Below, piece by piece: positions 56,149 to 64,000 of a stretch of 64,000 nt of DNA. Below the pieces are notes generated by a model. That model made no database searches, was not told the origin of the DNA, and worked only from the letters and a program-made list of their open reading frames with translations. Where the stretch lies: positions 1 through 64,000 of the forward strand of contig JAACFB010000010.1 of NCBI GenBank assembly GCA_009937615.1. Reading direction: 5' to 3'. The stretch is from Gammaproteobacteria bacterium. Its GTDB lineage: Bacteria; Pseudomonadota; Gammaproteobacteria; Steroidobacterales; Woeseiaceae. The position numbers and the translations under genes are program-made. Each line of letters begins with the position of its first letter. Position 1 is the stretch's first letter.

Positions 56149-56329
56149 GTCCGGTCAAGCTTCATCATCTGGCGCGTTGGTTCCGCGGCTGGCGAGCCAC
56201 GGCTTGTTCATATCGTGCGAACTCGCCCGACCGGGGACCCGTGGCTGACCCCACGGTGTTGCGTGGAATTGCAGCAGTGCAGAGCAAGACGTAACGACAG
56301 GACGCCGTTACGAAACTGCGGCTGTCGAA

Positions 56330-57397
56330 TCACCAGCCCTGGAAAAAACTGCCGTCGGCGAAGTCCCAGAGCAGCGTCACATAGTACCTTTGATCCCACG
56401 ACTGGTCAGATAACGGGAACTCCATGCCCAGGTTGAGCGCGACGTGACCGCCGCGTGTGAGACCAATTCGAATCTGTGGTAACGCCGTCCATTCGAGGTC
56501 GCCATTCGCCGACTTGAATGGCGTCGTTGCCACGACCTCGAACGCCGGGAAGACGCGCCGAGGCCAGGGCGAATGAACGTAATGCGCGATGCCGGCGAGT
56601 TCCAGTTCACCGTCGCTGAACCGCTCGAACGGGAACTTGAGCCGCAGGCTGCTCTGCACGATCCACGACGGTGAGAGGCGGGCCCCGTATGCCAGGTAAG
56701 TCTGCAACTCTCCATCGCCTTCAGCCTCGACCGGAATGGCGATGACCGCTGCGCCCGACAGGATGTGCTTCTGGCTGAACGACAAGGCGTGCTTGTATCC
56801 GACCTCGATTTCAGCCAGCTCGCTCACGCTGCCTTCCGATTCGTGCACGAGTTCCAGGATCGCCTGGCCGCGCTGGCCAATGCGCTTCTCGATCTCGAGC
56901 ACCTGTTTGTAGGCATTATCGCCATCCTGATCCGTCAGCCGGCCAACATAAACCACCTCGTCCTCGGGAAAGGCTTTCTTCGTTCGAATCGGCAACATCA
57001 GGTTCATCTCCCCGGGCGGATAATCCCGGGTGTCGGCGAGCGACTTTATATAGCCGGTAACTTCCAGAACGTTTTCATCGCTTAGCACGTCGCCTTGAGC
57101 CGGCATCTGCTCGGCGAGCCCCATTGCGTGACCGCCATACTTGATGACCATTTCCCAGTCCGCCGCCGGCTCGCGGCTGTTGAACAGGGGATCCGAAAAG
57201 TCGGCCGGCATCACGCCCAGGCCCTCGACGACAGCGCTGCCGGCGTCGGGTTTTCCCGAAGCGCCATGGCAGACGGCACAGTTCGCCGCATAAATCTCGC
57301 GGCCACGGTCGATATCGGCCGCGTTCGAGGGTGCGGCCGACAAGAGCAATTGGCTCAGCGCCGCGGCGAATGCCAGGCCCACCGAAAAACACCTCAT
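56330..57397 (-). CDS. Cytochrome c domain fused to a C-terminal barrel-like domain
   Basis: 355 residues from ATG 57397 (AGGA 8 bp upstream; GTG 57400 also in frame). Signal peptide ends near APSNAADI. A class I cytochrome c follows with heme motif CAVCH (41-45) and a possible Met ligand in GLAEQMPAQ. From ~residue 135 the sequence becomes beta-strand rich (SELAEIEVGYKHALSFSQKH; LQTYLAYGARLSPSWIVQSS; YYVTLLWDF), like the transporter/Phenol_MetA_deg barrels. The fusion is unusual. Faces the Csp1-like gene across 181 bp with nothing recognised. Confidence 0.72.
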   Translation of the reverse strand: MRCFSVGLAFAAALSQLLLSAAPSNAADIDRGREIYAANCAVCHGASGKPDAGSAVVEGLGVMPADFSDPLFNSREPAADWEMVIKYGGHAMGLAEQMPAQGDVLSDENVLEVTGYIKSLADTRDYPPGEMNLMLPIRTKKAFPEDEVVYVGRLTDQDGDNAYKQVLEIEKRIGQRGQAILELVHESEGSVSELAEIEVGYKHALSFSQKHILSGAAVIAIPVEAEGDGELQTYLAYGARLSPSWIVQSSLRLKFPFERFSDGELELAGIAHYVHSPWPRRVFPAFEVVATTPFKSANGDLEWTALPQIRIGLTRGGHVALNLGMEFPLSDQSWDQRYYVTLLWDFADGSFFQGW

Positions 57398-57561
57398 CAC
57401 CGAGGTCCTCTCCGCTGACAGGAAGATTCATCGCACCAGATCATCGCGGCTAATTAAATCAGTAGCTGTACCTATAGACCTGTCGGATGGCGCATTGCCC
57501 GACGACCGAATACTGCCGCAACTTCTGCAAAGCCGGACAGCATGCTGCGGATGGCCGGCCT

Positions 57562-59613
57562 TCAGTGCAGCGCGCCCATCTCCTTTCGCAAGTTGGCGAT
57601 GCCCGGATCCAGCGCCTCGGGAGGCACTTCCGCGTAGTGGCTGAAGTCCATCGTAAAACTGCCATCTCCACCTGTCAGCGATTTCAACCGGGAATGGTAA
57701 GCCTGCATCTCTTTCAGCGGAACCTGGCCCGAGACCACGATTCGGTTTTGTCCGAGCGCCTCGGTGCCGCTGACCATCCCGCGCATCGACGACAAATCAC
57801 CCGTGACACCGCCCGCACAACCGTTCGGTACGGTCACGGTAACGTCGACGATTGGCTCCATGAGGATTGGCTTTGCGTTGGCGATTGCTTCGAGAAACGC
57901 TTTCTTGCCGGCCTGCACGAACGCGATTTCCTTGGAGTCGACCGGGTGATGTTTGCCGTCGTACACGGTCACCCTGACGTCCTGCATCGGGTAGCCGTAA
58001 ACGGCGCCGGACTGCATGACCTGCCGAACGCCGGTTTCGACCGCCGGAATGTATTGTGACGGTATGGCGCCGCCGACGACCTTGCTCCCGAACTCGAATC
58101 CGGCGCCTGTCGGCAATGGCTCTACCCGAAGATAAACCTCACCGAACTGACCGGCGCCGCCCGTCTGTTTCTTGTGCCTGGAGTGGCCTTCCGCCGGCTT
58201 CGTGATCGTCTCGCGATAGGCGATCGACGGCAGAGCCGTTTCCACGTCGAGGTGATAGCGATCGGAGATCAGTTCGAGCACGGTGCGAAGATGAAGGTCG
58301 CCCAGCCCGCGCAGCACTATTTCATTGAGCGCTGCATTGTGTTCCAGGTTGAGCGATGGGTCCTCGGCCTCGATGATGTGCAGCACATCGGATATCTTCT
58401 GCGCATCTGAATCGCTGGGTGGCTTGATGGCCAGGCCATACATCGGGCGCGGCAGCTCGATCGACTTGAGGTGAAAGTGATCCTCATCGTGCGAGTCATG
58501 CAGCACCGCGTCGTAATAGACCTCGTCGACGCGCGGTATCGCGCAGATATCGCCAGCCACGCCCACGTCTATCTTGCTGAAAGACTCTCCGTTCAGCTTC
58601 AGCAACTGATTCACCTTGATCGGCTTGCGCGCATCGCCGACAAAAAGCTGGTTCCCGACTTTTATGGTGCCCTGGTGAATGCGGCATACACCAAGCCGGC
58701 CCTTGAACGGATCGATGTTCACCATGAAAACATGCGCGATCGCGTGTGCAGCTGGATCCGGCTTGATGACAACCTGCTCGGCGTCCTCGCCTTCTCCTTT
58801 AAGGAACAGCGGTGGGTTGCCTTCCGGCGGGCTCGGCAGCAGGCGCTCGAACACCTCGAGCAGCTCAGGCACGCCGGCACCCGTTCTCGCTGACACAAAA
58901 CAAACCGGTATCAGGTGGTCTTCGCGCAGCGCCTGCTCGAATGGATCGTGCAGCTGCTCGGGTTTCAGCTCTTGTCCCTGCTCGAGATATACCTCCATCA
59001 GTTCCTCGTCGACCTCAACAACCTGGTCCACGATCTCGGTATGGGCTGAGGCGAAGGAGCTGAATGCCGTATCGGCACCCTTCGGCTGGAAAAAGCAGTC
59101 GACCACGCCGGTGCCGTCGGCGGATGGCAGGTTCATCGGCAGGCACTCCGGCCCGAAGGTGGCCTGAATGTTCTCCAGGAGGGCCTTCAGGTCCAGTTCC
59201 TCGGCATCGATCTTGTTGACGATGATCATGCGGCAGAGTCGCTGTTTCTTCGCGGCATCCATCATGCGTCGCGTCGCGAGTTCGATACCCGACTGCGCAT
59301 CGATGACGATGGCGGCCGTATCGGCAGCCGGCAGCACCGATAGTGCGCGACCGTAAAAGTCCCGGTAACCCGGCGTGTCGATCAGGTTGACGTGTATGCC
59401 CTTGTGATCAAGATGGCATATCGACGCGTACTGCGAATGCCCCAGCTGCCGCTCGCGAGGCGTGAAATCGGAGACCGTGTCGCCCCGGTCAACGGAGCCA
59501 CACTTCGGGATGACGCCGCCAGCAAAAAGAAGCGCCTCGGCGAGCTGGGTCTTGCCGGCGTTGCTCGGCCCGACCAGGCACACATTGCGAATACTTTCAG
59601 AACCATAGGCCAT
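57562..59613 (-). CDS. Elongation factor G-like GTPase
   Basis: 683 residues from ATG 59613 (GGAGG 9 bp upstream); the frame is open further but that region overlaps the divergent promoter. GTPase motifs: GPSNAGKT (G1), DTPGYRDF (G3) and NKID (G4). Canonical EF-G has DTPGHVDF and RGITI; here the catalytic His is Tyr and switch I reads RQLGHSQYASI, as in the EF-G-like group lacking standard translocase features. Domains II-V are complete (AYRETITKPAEGHSRHKKQT; YPMQDVRVTVYDGKHHPVDS). Role in translation is uncertain. Divergent from nrdJ. Confidence 0.9.
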   Translation of the reverse strand: MAYGSESIRNVCLVGPSNAGKTQLAEALLFAGGVIPKCGSVDRGDTVSDFTPRERQLGHSQYASICHLDHKGIHVNLIDTPGYRDFYGRALSVLPAADTAAIVIDAQSGIELATRRMMDAAKKQRLCRMIIVNKIDAEELDLKALLENIQATFGPECLPMNLPSADGTGVVDCFFQPKGADTAFSSFASAHTEIVDQVVEVDEELMEVYLEQGQELKPEQLHDPFEQALREDHLIPVCFVSARTGAGVPELLEVFERLLPSPPEGNPPLFLKGEGEDAEQVVIKPDPAAHAIAHVFMVNIDPFKGRLGVCRIHQGTIKVGNQLFVGDARKPIKVNQLLKLNGESFSKIDVGVAGDICAIPRVDEVYYDAVLHDSHDEDHFHLKSIELPRPMYGLAIKPPSDSDAQKISDVLHIIEAEDPSLNLEHNAALNEIVLRGLGDLHLRTVLELISDRYHLDVETALPSIAYRETITKPAEGHSRHKKQTGGAGQFGEVYLRVEPLPTGAGFEFGSKVVGGAIPSQYIPAVETGVRQVMQSGAVYGYPMQDVRVTVYDGKHHPVDSKEIAFVQAGKKAFLEAIANAKPILMEPIVDVTVTVPNGCAGGVTGDLSSMRGMVSGTEALGQNRIVVSGQVPLKEMQAYHSRLKSLTGGDGSFTMDFSHYAEVPPEALDPGIANLRKEMGALH

Positions 59614-59820
59614 TGAAGGGGTCCTCCACCAAGATAGCTGTGAAAAGCATAGCCGACAGTTGCAGCCTGTCACACCTCGGTTATTGCGGACTCCCGGGGC
59701 CTGCTGGTCCCTGCGCTGTCGCCCTCGCCGGGGCCCTGCGCCGATGCGCGGGGATCCAGGCTTTGAACGTAGGTATAAGTGCGAATTCAAGCCCGCGGTC
59801 AATTCGTATACGGAGACTCT

Positions 59821-61587
59821 ATGGACACGGCCGACCTGTCCCGTGCCGTGTGGCTTTCCAAGTACTGCTTGCGACAAGATGGCGAAGCAGCAGAGGGCCA
59901 TATAGGCGAAACCTGGCGGCGAGTTGCACATGCTGCCGCCTCGGCCGAAGAACGCCCCGAAGAATGGGCACACCGCTTTGAATCCCTGTTCACGGACTTC
60001 CGGTTTCTGCCCGGCGGAAGAATACTCGCCGGCGCCGGTTCAGCGAAGCGGGTGACGCTGTTCAACTGCTTTGTTGCCGGCCGGCTGGAGGACACGCTCG
60101 ACGGCATATTGCAGGGGCTTACCGAAACAGCGCTGACGATGCAGCAGGGTGGCGGTGTCGGCATCGACTTTACGCCATTGCGGCCGTCGGGCACTGCCGC
60201 GATCAGAACCGGTTCATCGGCGTCGGGACCGGTGTCCTTCATGCTGCTCTGGGACACGCTTTGCGGCACGTTGCTCTCGACCAGTTCGCGGCGCGGCGCG
60301 ATGATGGGGACGCTCGCCTGCGATCACCCGGACATCGAGGCTTTCATCAACGCGAAGGCGGCCACGGGCGCCCTGAGCAACTTCAACCTGTCGGTTCTGG
60401 TCTCGGATCGCTTCATGAACGCCGTGGCCAGCGATGCCGAGTGGCCGCTCACATTTCCGTCACGGCTTCAGCGTGATCACGGGGTATCGAGCGATGCCGC
60501 TGTGACCGTCCGGACGTTACCCGCACGCAAGCTCTGGCGGCAAATCGCAACCGCTGCACACGACAGCGCCGAACCGGGCGTGTTATTCATCGACACCATC
60601 AACCGTAACAACAACCTGCGCTACTGCGAGACGATCAGTGCGACCAATCCGTGCGGAGAGATCCCGTTGCCGCCCTACGGGGCCTGTGATCTCGGTTCAA
60701 TCAACCTGGCGGCGCTGGTTCATCGGCCTTTCGGTCCCGATAGCTTCCTGGACATGGAGAGGCTTGCGAATACCGCAAGACTCGCCGTTCGCTTCCTCGA
60801 CGACATTATCGACCTATCGCGGTTTCCTTTGCGGCAGCAGGCGCGGCAAGCACAGGATACGCGCCGAATTGGCCTTGGCATTACCGGGCTTGCCGATGCG
60901 CTCGCGATGCTGGGCATCCGGTACAGCGCGCCGCGCGGTCGGGAACTTGCAGCGACGGTCGTCCGCACGATTCGCGATGCCGCCTACGAGACGTCGGTCG
61001 GACTCGCGGCGGAGAAAGGTGCGTTTCCCCGCCTCGATACCGCTCGCTATCTCGAGTCGCCGTTTGTCGGCCGGTTGCCGGAACACATCAAGAGCGGGAT
61101 CGCGACGAACGGTATCCGGAACAGCCACCTGCTCTCGATCGCGCCGGCAGGCACGATCAGCTTGCTCGCCGGGAATGTATCGAGCGGCATAGAGCCGATT
61201 TACGCCCTCGAAGCCACGCGAGCGATCCGCGACAAGAACGGCGCGCTCGAGGAGCACGCGGTTCGTGACTTCGCCTACGCGATGTGGCGCGAGCAGGACG
61301 GTGCGGCCGCCACGCCGCCGCCGTTTTTCGAGACCGCCGCAGCGCTGCCCGCCGAAGCGCATCTCTCTATGCAGTCGAGCCTGCAACCATACGTCGATAA
61401 CGCGATCTCGAAGACGATCAACATGCCCGACACGGCATCCGTCGACGACGTCGCGGACCTTTATACGGCCGCCCACGCCGCAGGAATCAAGGGCTGCACC
61501 GTTTATCGCCCCGGGGCCAGTGTCGGCCGGGTCATATGCACCCGGGCCGACACCCACTGCTGCAATGTCGACAGGGAAGCCGACTGA
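59821..61587 (+). CDS. nrdJ: Adenosylcobalamin-dependent (class II) ribonucleotide reductase
   Basis: 588 residues from ATG 59821 (GGAG 6 bp upstream; a start at 59779 in frame is less likely). Active-site features: VTLFNCFVAG (first redox Cys), QGGGVGIDFTPLR, NPCGEIPLPPYGACDLGSIN (thiyl-radical Cys), and APAGTISLLAGNVSSGIEP. It reduces ribonucleotides to deoxyribonucleotides with B12, independent of oxygen. The C-terminus ends with clustered Cys (VICTRADTHCCNVD), which could be the redox pair that re-reduces the active site. No NrdA/B genes are in the window. Confidence 0.93.
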   Translation: MDTADLSRAVWLSKYCLRQDGEAAEGHIGETWRRVAHAAASAEERPEEWAHRFESLFTDFRFLPGGRILAGAGSAKRVTLFNCFVAGRLEDTLDGILQGLTETALTMQQGGGVGIDFTPLRPSGTAAIRTGSSASGPVSFMLLWDTLCGTLLSTSSRRGAMMGTLACDHPDIEAFINAKAATGALSNFNLSVLVSDRFMNAVASDAEWPLTFPSRLQRDHGVSSDAAVTVRTLPARKLWRQIATAAHDSAEPGVLFIDTINRNNNLRYCETISATNPCGEIPLPPYGACDLGSINLAALVHRPFGPDSFLDMERLANTARLAVRFLDDIIDLSRFPLRQQARQAQDTRRIGLGITGLADALAMLGIRYSAPRGRELAATVVRTIRDAAYETSVGLAAEKGAFPRLDTARYLESPFVGRLPEHIKSGIATNGIRNSHLLSIAPAGTISLLAGNVSSGIEPIYALEATRAIRDKNGALEEHAVRDFAYAMWREQDGAAATPPPFFETAAALPAEAHLSMQSSLQPYVDNAISKTINMPDTASVDDVADLYTAAHAAGIKGCTVYRPGASVGRVICTRADTHCCNVDREAD

Positions 61588-61707
61588 TGGCCGGACGATT
61601 CCTCTGCTTCTTTGCGCACAGGCGAACGTATGCCGGTTGCCCGCCCGACAAATCGGTCTCTTTGCATCGCGGTCGTGACAAGCCAGGTCCCTCAGCCCCG
61701 ATGGGAG

Positions 61708-63801
61708 TCACGGGCGCTGCACGTGGTAAAGCGCGAGCGCCCCGTAGTTCTTGGCCAGCTCGGTCCGGCCCACGTAGCTGAACCGCAATCCCGCTATACG
61801 CGTCGCTGCCGCGATGGCCGCAAACGCGCCGCTGGCATAGACCTGTCCGGGCGGCGTTATCGGCTCGATGCGCGCAGTGCGGCTCGTGTGGCTGCCGCTG
61901 TATAGCGGTGTGCCCGTGATCGGATCAATGCCGATGAAGACCGGGCCGCAGTGAAGCCCGATTCGAGCGCTCATGTCCGCGGGCAGGCCCAGGCTGAGCC
62001 AGTCTTTACGGTTAATGGACTCGCTCAAACCAAGTGCATAATGCGCGGCAGCCGCAGGGTCGTCGAAAACCATGTACATTCCATCGCCTTCGGTCTCGAC
62101 GTGCACCCACTTGTGCTCGGTTCGTTCGTTATAGCTGGCAACAGTGCCCAGGTAGTGTTCGAAGAACAGCGGGACCTGGTCCTCGCTTAGCTTCGAGTAG
62201 CCGACTGCGTCAGCGAAAAGCATGGCCCTGATTGCGTACTCGAAATCCCACGTCTTTCCGCTCTTTGCGGGCCGGTCGATTGCCGGCTCCGCTCGACGAC
62301 TTGCGGCAGGCCCTTCGGAAGCATCAGCGACCGGCAGTTCTATACGCTCGACGGGCACGTCGTCTCGCCGCCACATCTCGACAACAGAGCCCGTGCCCCC
62401 CGCATCGCCGCCGCCGCTGCCGTCCCAGACGGCCAACCCGTGCAGCTGTGTATCGAGCACCTGCGCACGCAGGCGGGCCAGGCCGGTCATGATCAGGTTG
62501 GCGTATTCGAACGTAGATGCATTGCTCGGGGGCGGCCGCTCACTGATCACGAGCACGTCGTGAGCGCATTCAAGAAGCCGTTCGAAGCGCTCACCCCAAT
62601 GACCGTCGGGGTGCAAGTCCACGCTCTCTTCGCGGAACTTGTCGGCCGGAAACGGCAAAACTATGTGCAGCTCTCCGCCCAGTTCCTGCACGCACTCCAG
62701 GCAAATAATGTCGGCACCACAGGCGGCCGACCCATAGGCGGCCACCGGCCTCAGCCGCTCGAGCGTTTCGCGGACTTGTGCGCGCACCGCGTCTTCCATC
62801 TGAGGCGGAAAGCGCGGCTGTGCGCGGCCGGGCGCATCGATCATATGCCCTGTAAAAACGACGACGGGTGGAATCCGCATCGCATCATCGAGCCAGTCGG
62901 CGCCCAGGTGCTGATGCTCGATCAAGAGGCGAGCCTGGTGCCGCGTCGAACTCAGGTCACCGTAACGATTGCCGGCCAGTAACGCCGCGTGCGCATAGCG
63001 CTGCCGGGCAACATCAGGCTCGCCAAGTATCAATGCCGCCTCCGCCAGCGTCGCCTGCGGCCAATAATCGGCGGCGGTCTGTTCCGCCCTATCCTGCAAT
63101 ACCTTTTGACACAGCGTTTCAACGTCGGCGGCGATTTCGCGGGCGCGCCCGGTGTCCCCGCGCAGGAATGCCATGGTTGCCGCATTGATGCCCGTGTAAT
63201 AGGCATCGTCGACCGCACCGCGGCGGTTAGACTCAAGATAACCGCTCTCGTAGATTTCAAACGCTGCTTCCAGGTGTCGCTCGCGGCCCCCCTTATCGTC
63301 GGCCGAAAGCGCCAGGTCCTTGTGCGTCCTGGCGAGAAGCCCGAGAGTCTCACCGTCGGCAAATCCGTCCGCGCGGAGCGCCGCAAGCTCCTCGTTGGCA
63401 CGCCGCAATGCGCCGCTGCGCGCCAGTGCCAGGCCCTTCAGCTGTCGAAGCCGGAACTCTCCGGGCGCATCTTCAAGAGCCTGCTGCACGGCGTTATACG
63501 CGATCAGCGGCTCTCCCAGGCGGAGCATTTTCTCTGCCTCTCGAACTGCTGCCCGCGCCCGCTCTGCCGCCTCGTCGTTCCCGGCCTCGGGGTCGGCGGG
63601 GGGCTCTACGCCGTAACCCAGTTCGTTGAGCGCGAGAAGGCACTGCTCCGCCTGCGCGCGCCACGATGCCCGTTCTGCCTCGCTCAGCTTGCTCCACGGA
63701 ATCGACCCTTGTCGATCCAGCTCGAACAGGCGCCTGGCAAGTTCTTCGAGCTGCTTATCTGTCCAGCTCGACGGCGACGGGTTGCCGATTGGATGATTCA
63801 T
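61708..63801 (-). CDS. TPR - SLOG-like - class III nucleotidyl cyclase fusion
   Basis: 697 residues, no signal or membrane segment. Residues ~85-300 are TPR-like helices. Residues ~310-440 form a Rossmannoid domain (VVVFTGHMIDAPGRAQPRF; AYGSAACGADIICLECVQEL; LHIVLPFPADKFREESVDL) resembling SLOG/LOG-type nucleotide-binding domains. Residues ~520-697 are a class III cyclase: metal aspartates in MLFADAVGYSKL (D531) and ETEGDGMYMVF (~D575), and YSGSHTSRTARIEP with the transition-state Arg but Ser in place of the usual Asn. It should make cAMP, cGMP or another cyclic nucleotide. Divergent from the gene at 63935. Confidence 0.83.
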   Translation of the reverse strand: MNHPIGNPSPSSWTDKQLEELARRLFELDRQGSIPWSKLSEAERASWRAQAEQCLLALNELGYGVEPPADPEAGNDEAAERARAAVREAEKMLRLGEPLIAYNAVQQALEDAPGEFRLRQLKGLALARSGALRRANEELAALRADGFADGETLGLLARTHKDLALSADDKGGRERHLEAAFEIYESGYLESNRRGAVDDAYYTGINAATMAFLRGDTGRAREIAADVETLCQKVLQDRAEQTAADYWPQATLAEAALILGEPDVARQRYAHAALLAGNRYGDLSSTRHQARLLIEHQHLGADWLDDAMRIPPVVVFTGHMIDAPGRAQPRFPPQMEDAVRAQVRETLERLRPVAAYGSAACGADIICLECVQELGGELHIVLPFPADKFREESVDLHPDGHWGERFERLLECAHDVLVISERPPPSNASTFEYANLIMTGLARLRAQVLDTQLHGLAVWDGSGGGDAGGTGSVVEMWRRDDVPVERIELPVADASEGPAASRRAEPAIDRPAKSGKTWDFEYAIRAMLFADAVGYSKLSEDQVPLFFEHYLGTVASYNERTEHKWVHVETEGDGMYMVFDDPAAAAHYALGLSESINRKDWLSLGLPADMSARIGLHCGPVFIGIDPITGTPLYSGSHTSRTARIEPITPPGQVYASGAFAAIAAATRIAGLRFSYVGRTELAKNYGALALYHVQRP

Positions 63802-63934
63802 GAGGGATCATCTTAGCGCGCACTGCTCAAACAGGCGATGTCCGAATACAACAGGGACCCTTCGGTCCGAAAGATCTCGCAATTTCGGTACACTGCAGAA
63901 ACCTCCCGGCACCGGGTCAAATCAAGGGACACGA

Positions 63935-64000
63935 GTGAAAGCACGACTTACCTGGCCGACAACCATTGCGCTGGCAGCGCTATCAGCGCCCGGGCAGCTG
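63935..64000 (+). CDS. Start of an exported protein, cut by window edge
   Basis: GTG 63935 follows AAGGGACACGA and opens a frame of 22 codons to the window end: VKARLTWPTTIALAALSAPG, which has a basic start and hydrophobic core like a signal peptide. Divergent from the cyclase-fusion gene (134 bp between starts). Nothing can be said about the mature protein. Confidence 0.5.
   Translation, partial: MKARLTWPTTIALAALSAPGQL

Noticed and set aside
59614-59973. 120-residue N-terminal extension of the EF-G-like frame.
   Set aside because: It runs across the divergent nrdJ promoter and coding start; ATG 59613 has GGAGG and begins at the G domain.

Overview
The window reads as ordinary chromosome of a GC-rich Gram-negative bacterium, most likely a marine or sediment gammaproteobacterium. 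This is inferred from lipoprotein, Sec and Tat signal peptides, many outer-membrane beta-barrels, a monomeric NADP-isocitrate dehydrogenase, a B12-dependent ribonucleotide reductase, a HemG-type flavodoxin, a complete MoxR/Bat cluster and a sulfatase. No rRNA, tRNA, CRISPR array, transposase, integrase or phage gene was seen. Genes are tightly packed; no gap exceeds about 285 bp, and GTG/TTG starts are common.

Layout. 1-2517 (minus): a TPR-sulfotransferase (cut by the window edge) with an Asp/Asn beta-hydroxylase-type dioxygenase. 2673-9743 (plus): an SGNH esterase lipoprotein, a charged-repeat exported protein, class I fructose-bisphosphate aldolase, a patatin lipoprotein and monomeric Icd. 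9882-12622 (minus): a two-subunit molybdenum hydroxylase. 12777-16922: a Tyr/Gly-rich secreted protein, a BamA-like barrel and a DUF3313 lipoprotein. 16927-26468 (minus): one apparent nine-gene operon running sulfatase, PafA-like phosphatase, MoxR, DUF58, DUF4381, BatA, BatB, BatC, BatD. 26640-33317: two facing envelope operons, each holding an over-long MipA/OmpV-like protein. 33520-38660: assorted envelope genes, an AraC regulator, DUF4956, DUF481 and HemG. 38877-45275: acyl-CoA synthetase, a Glu/Leu-type dehydrogenase, a Lon-like protease with a degenerate P-loop, and two small genes (one DsrE). 45306-52078: ECF sigma/anti-sigma pair, DUF2946, a Met-rich barrel and an RND pump with its adaptor, which looks like a metal (Cu/Ag) or envelope-stress block. 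52110-54315 (minus): a cyclopropane-fatty-acid-synthase-like methyltransferase with a FAD reductase. 54548-57397: a dienelactone hydrolase, a Csp1-like copper storage protein whose signal peptide is broken by a one-base frameshift, and a cytochrome c/barrel fusion. 57562-64000: an EF-G-like GTPase, NrdJ, a TPR-SLOG-class III cyclase fusion, and the first codons of another exported protein.

The most interesting candidates are the TPR-SLOG-cyclase fusion, the frameshifted 13-cysteine copper storage gene, the joining of sulfatase and phosphatase genes to a MoxR/Bat chaperone operon, the lipid-methylation pair, and the sigma-factor/Met-rich/RND block. Functional statements come from motif reading without database searches.
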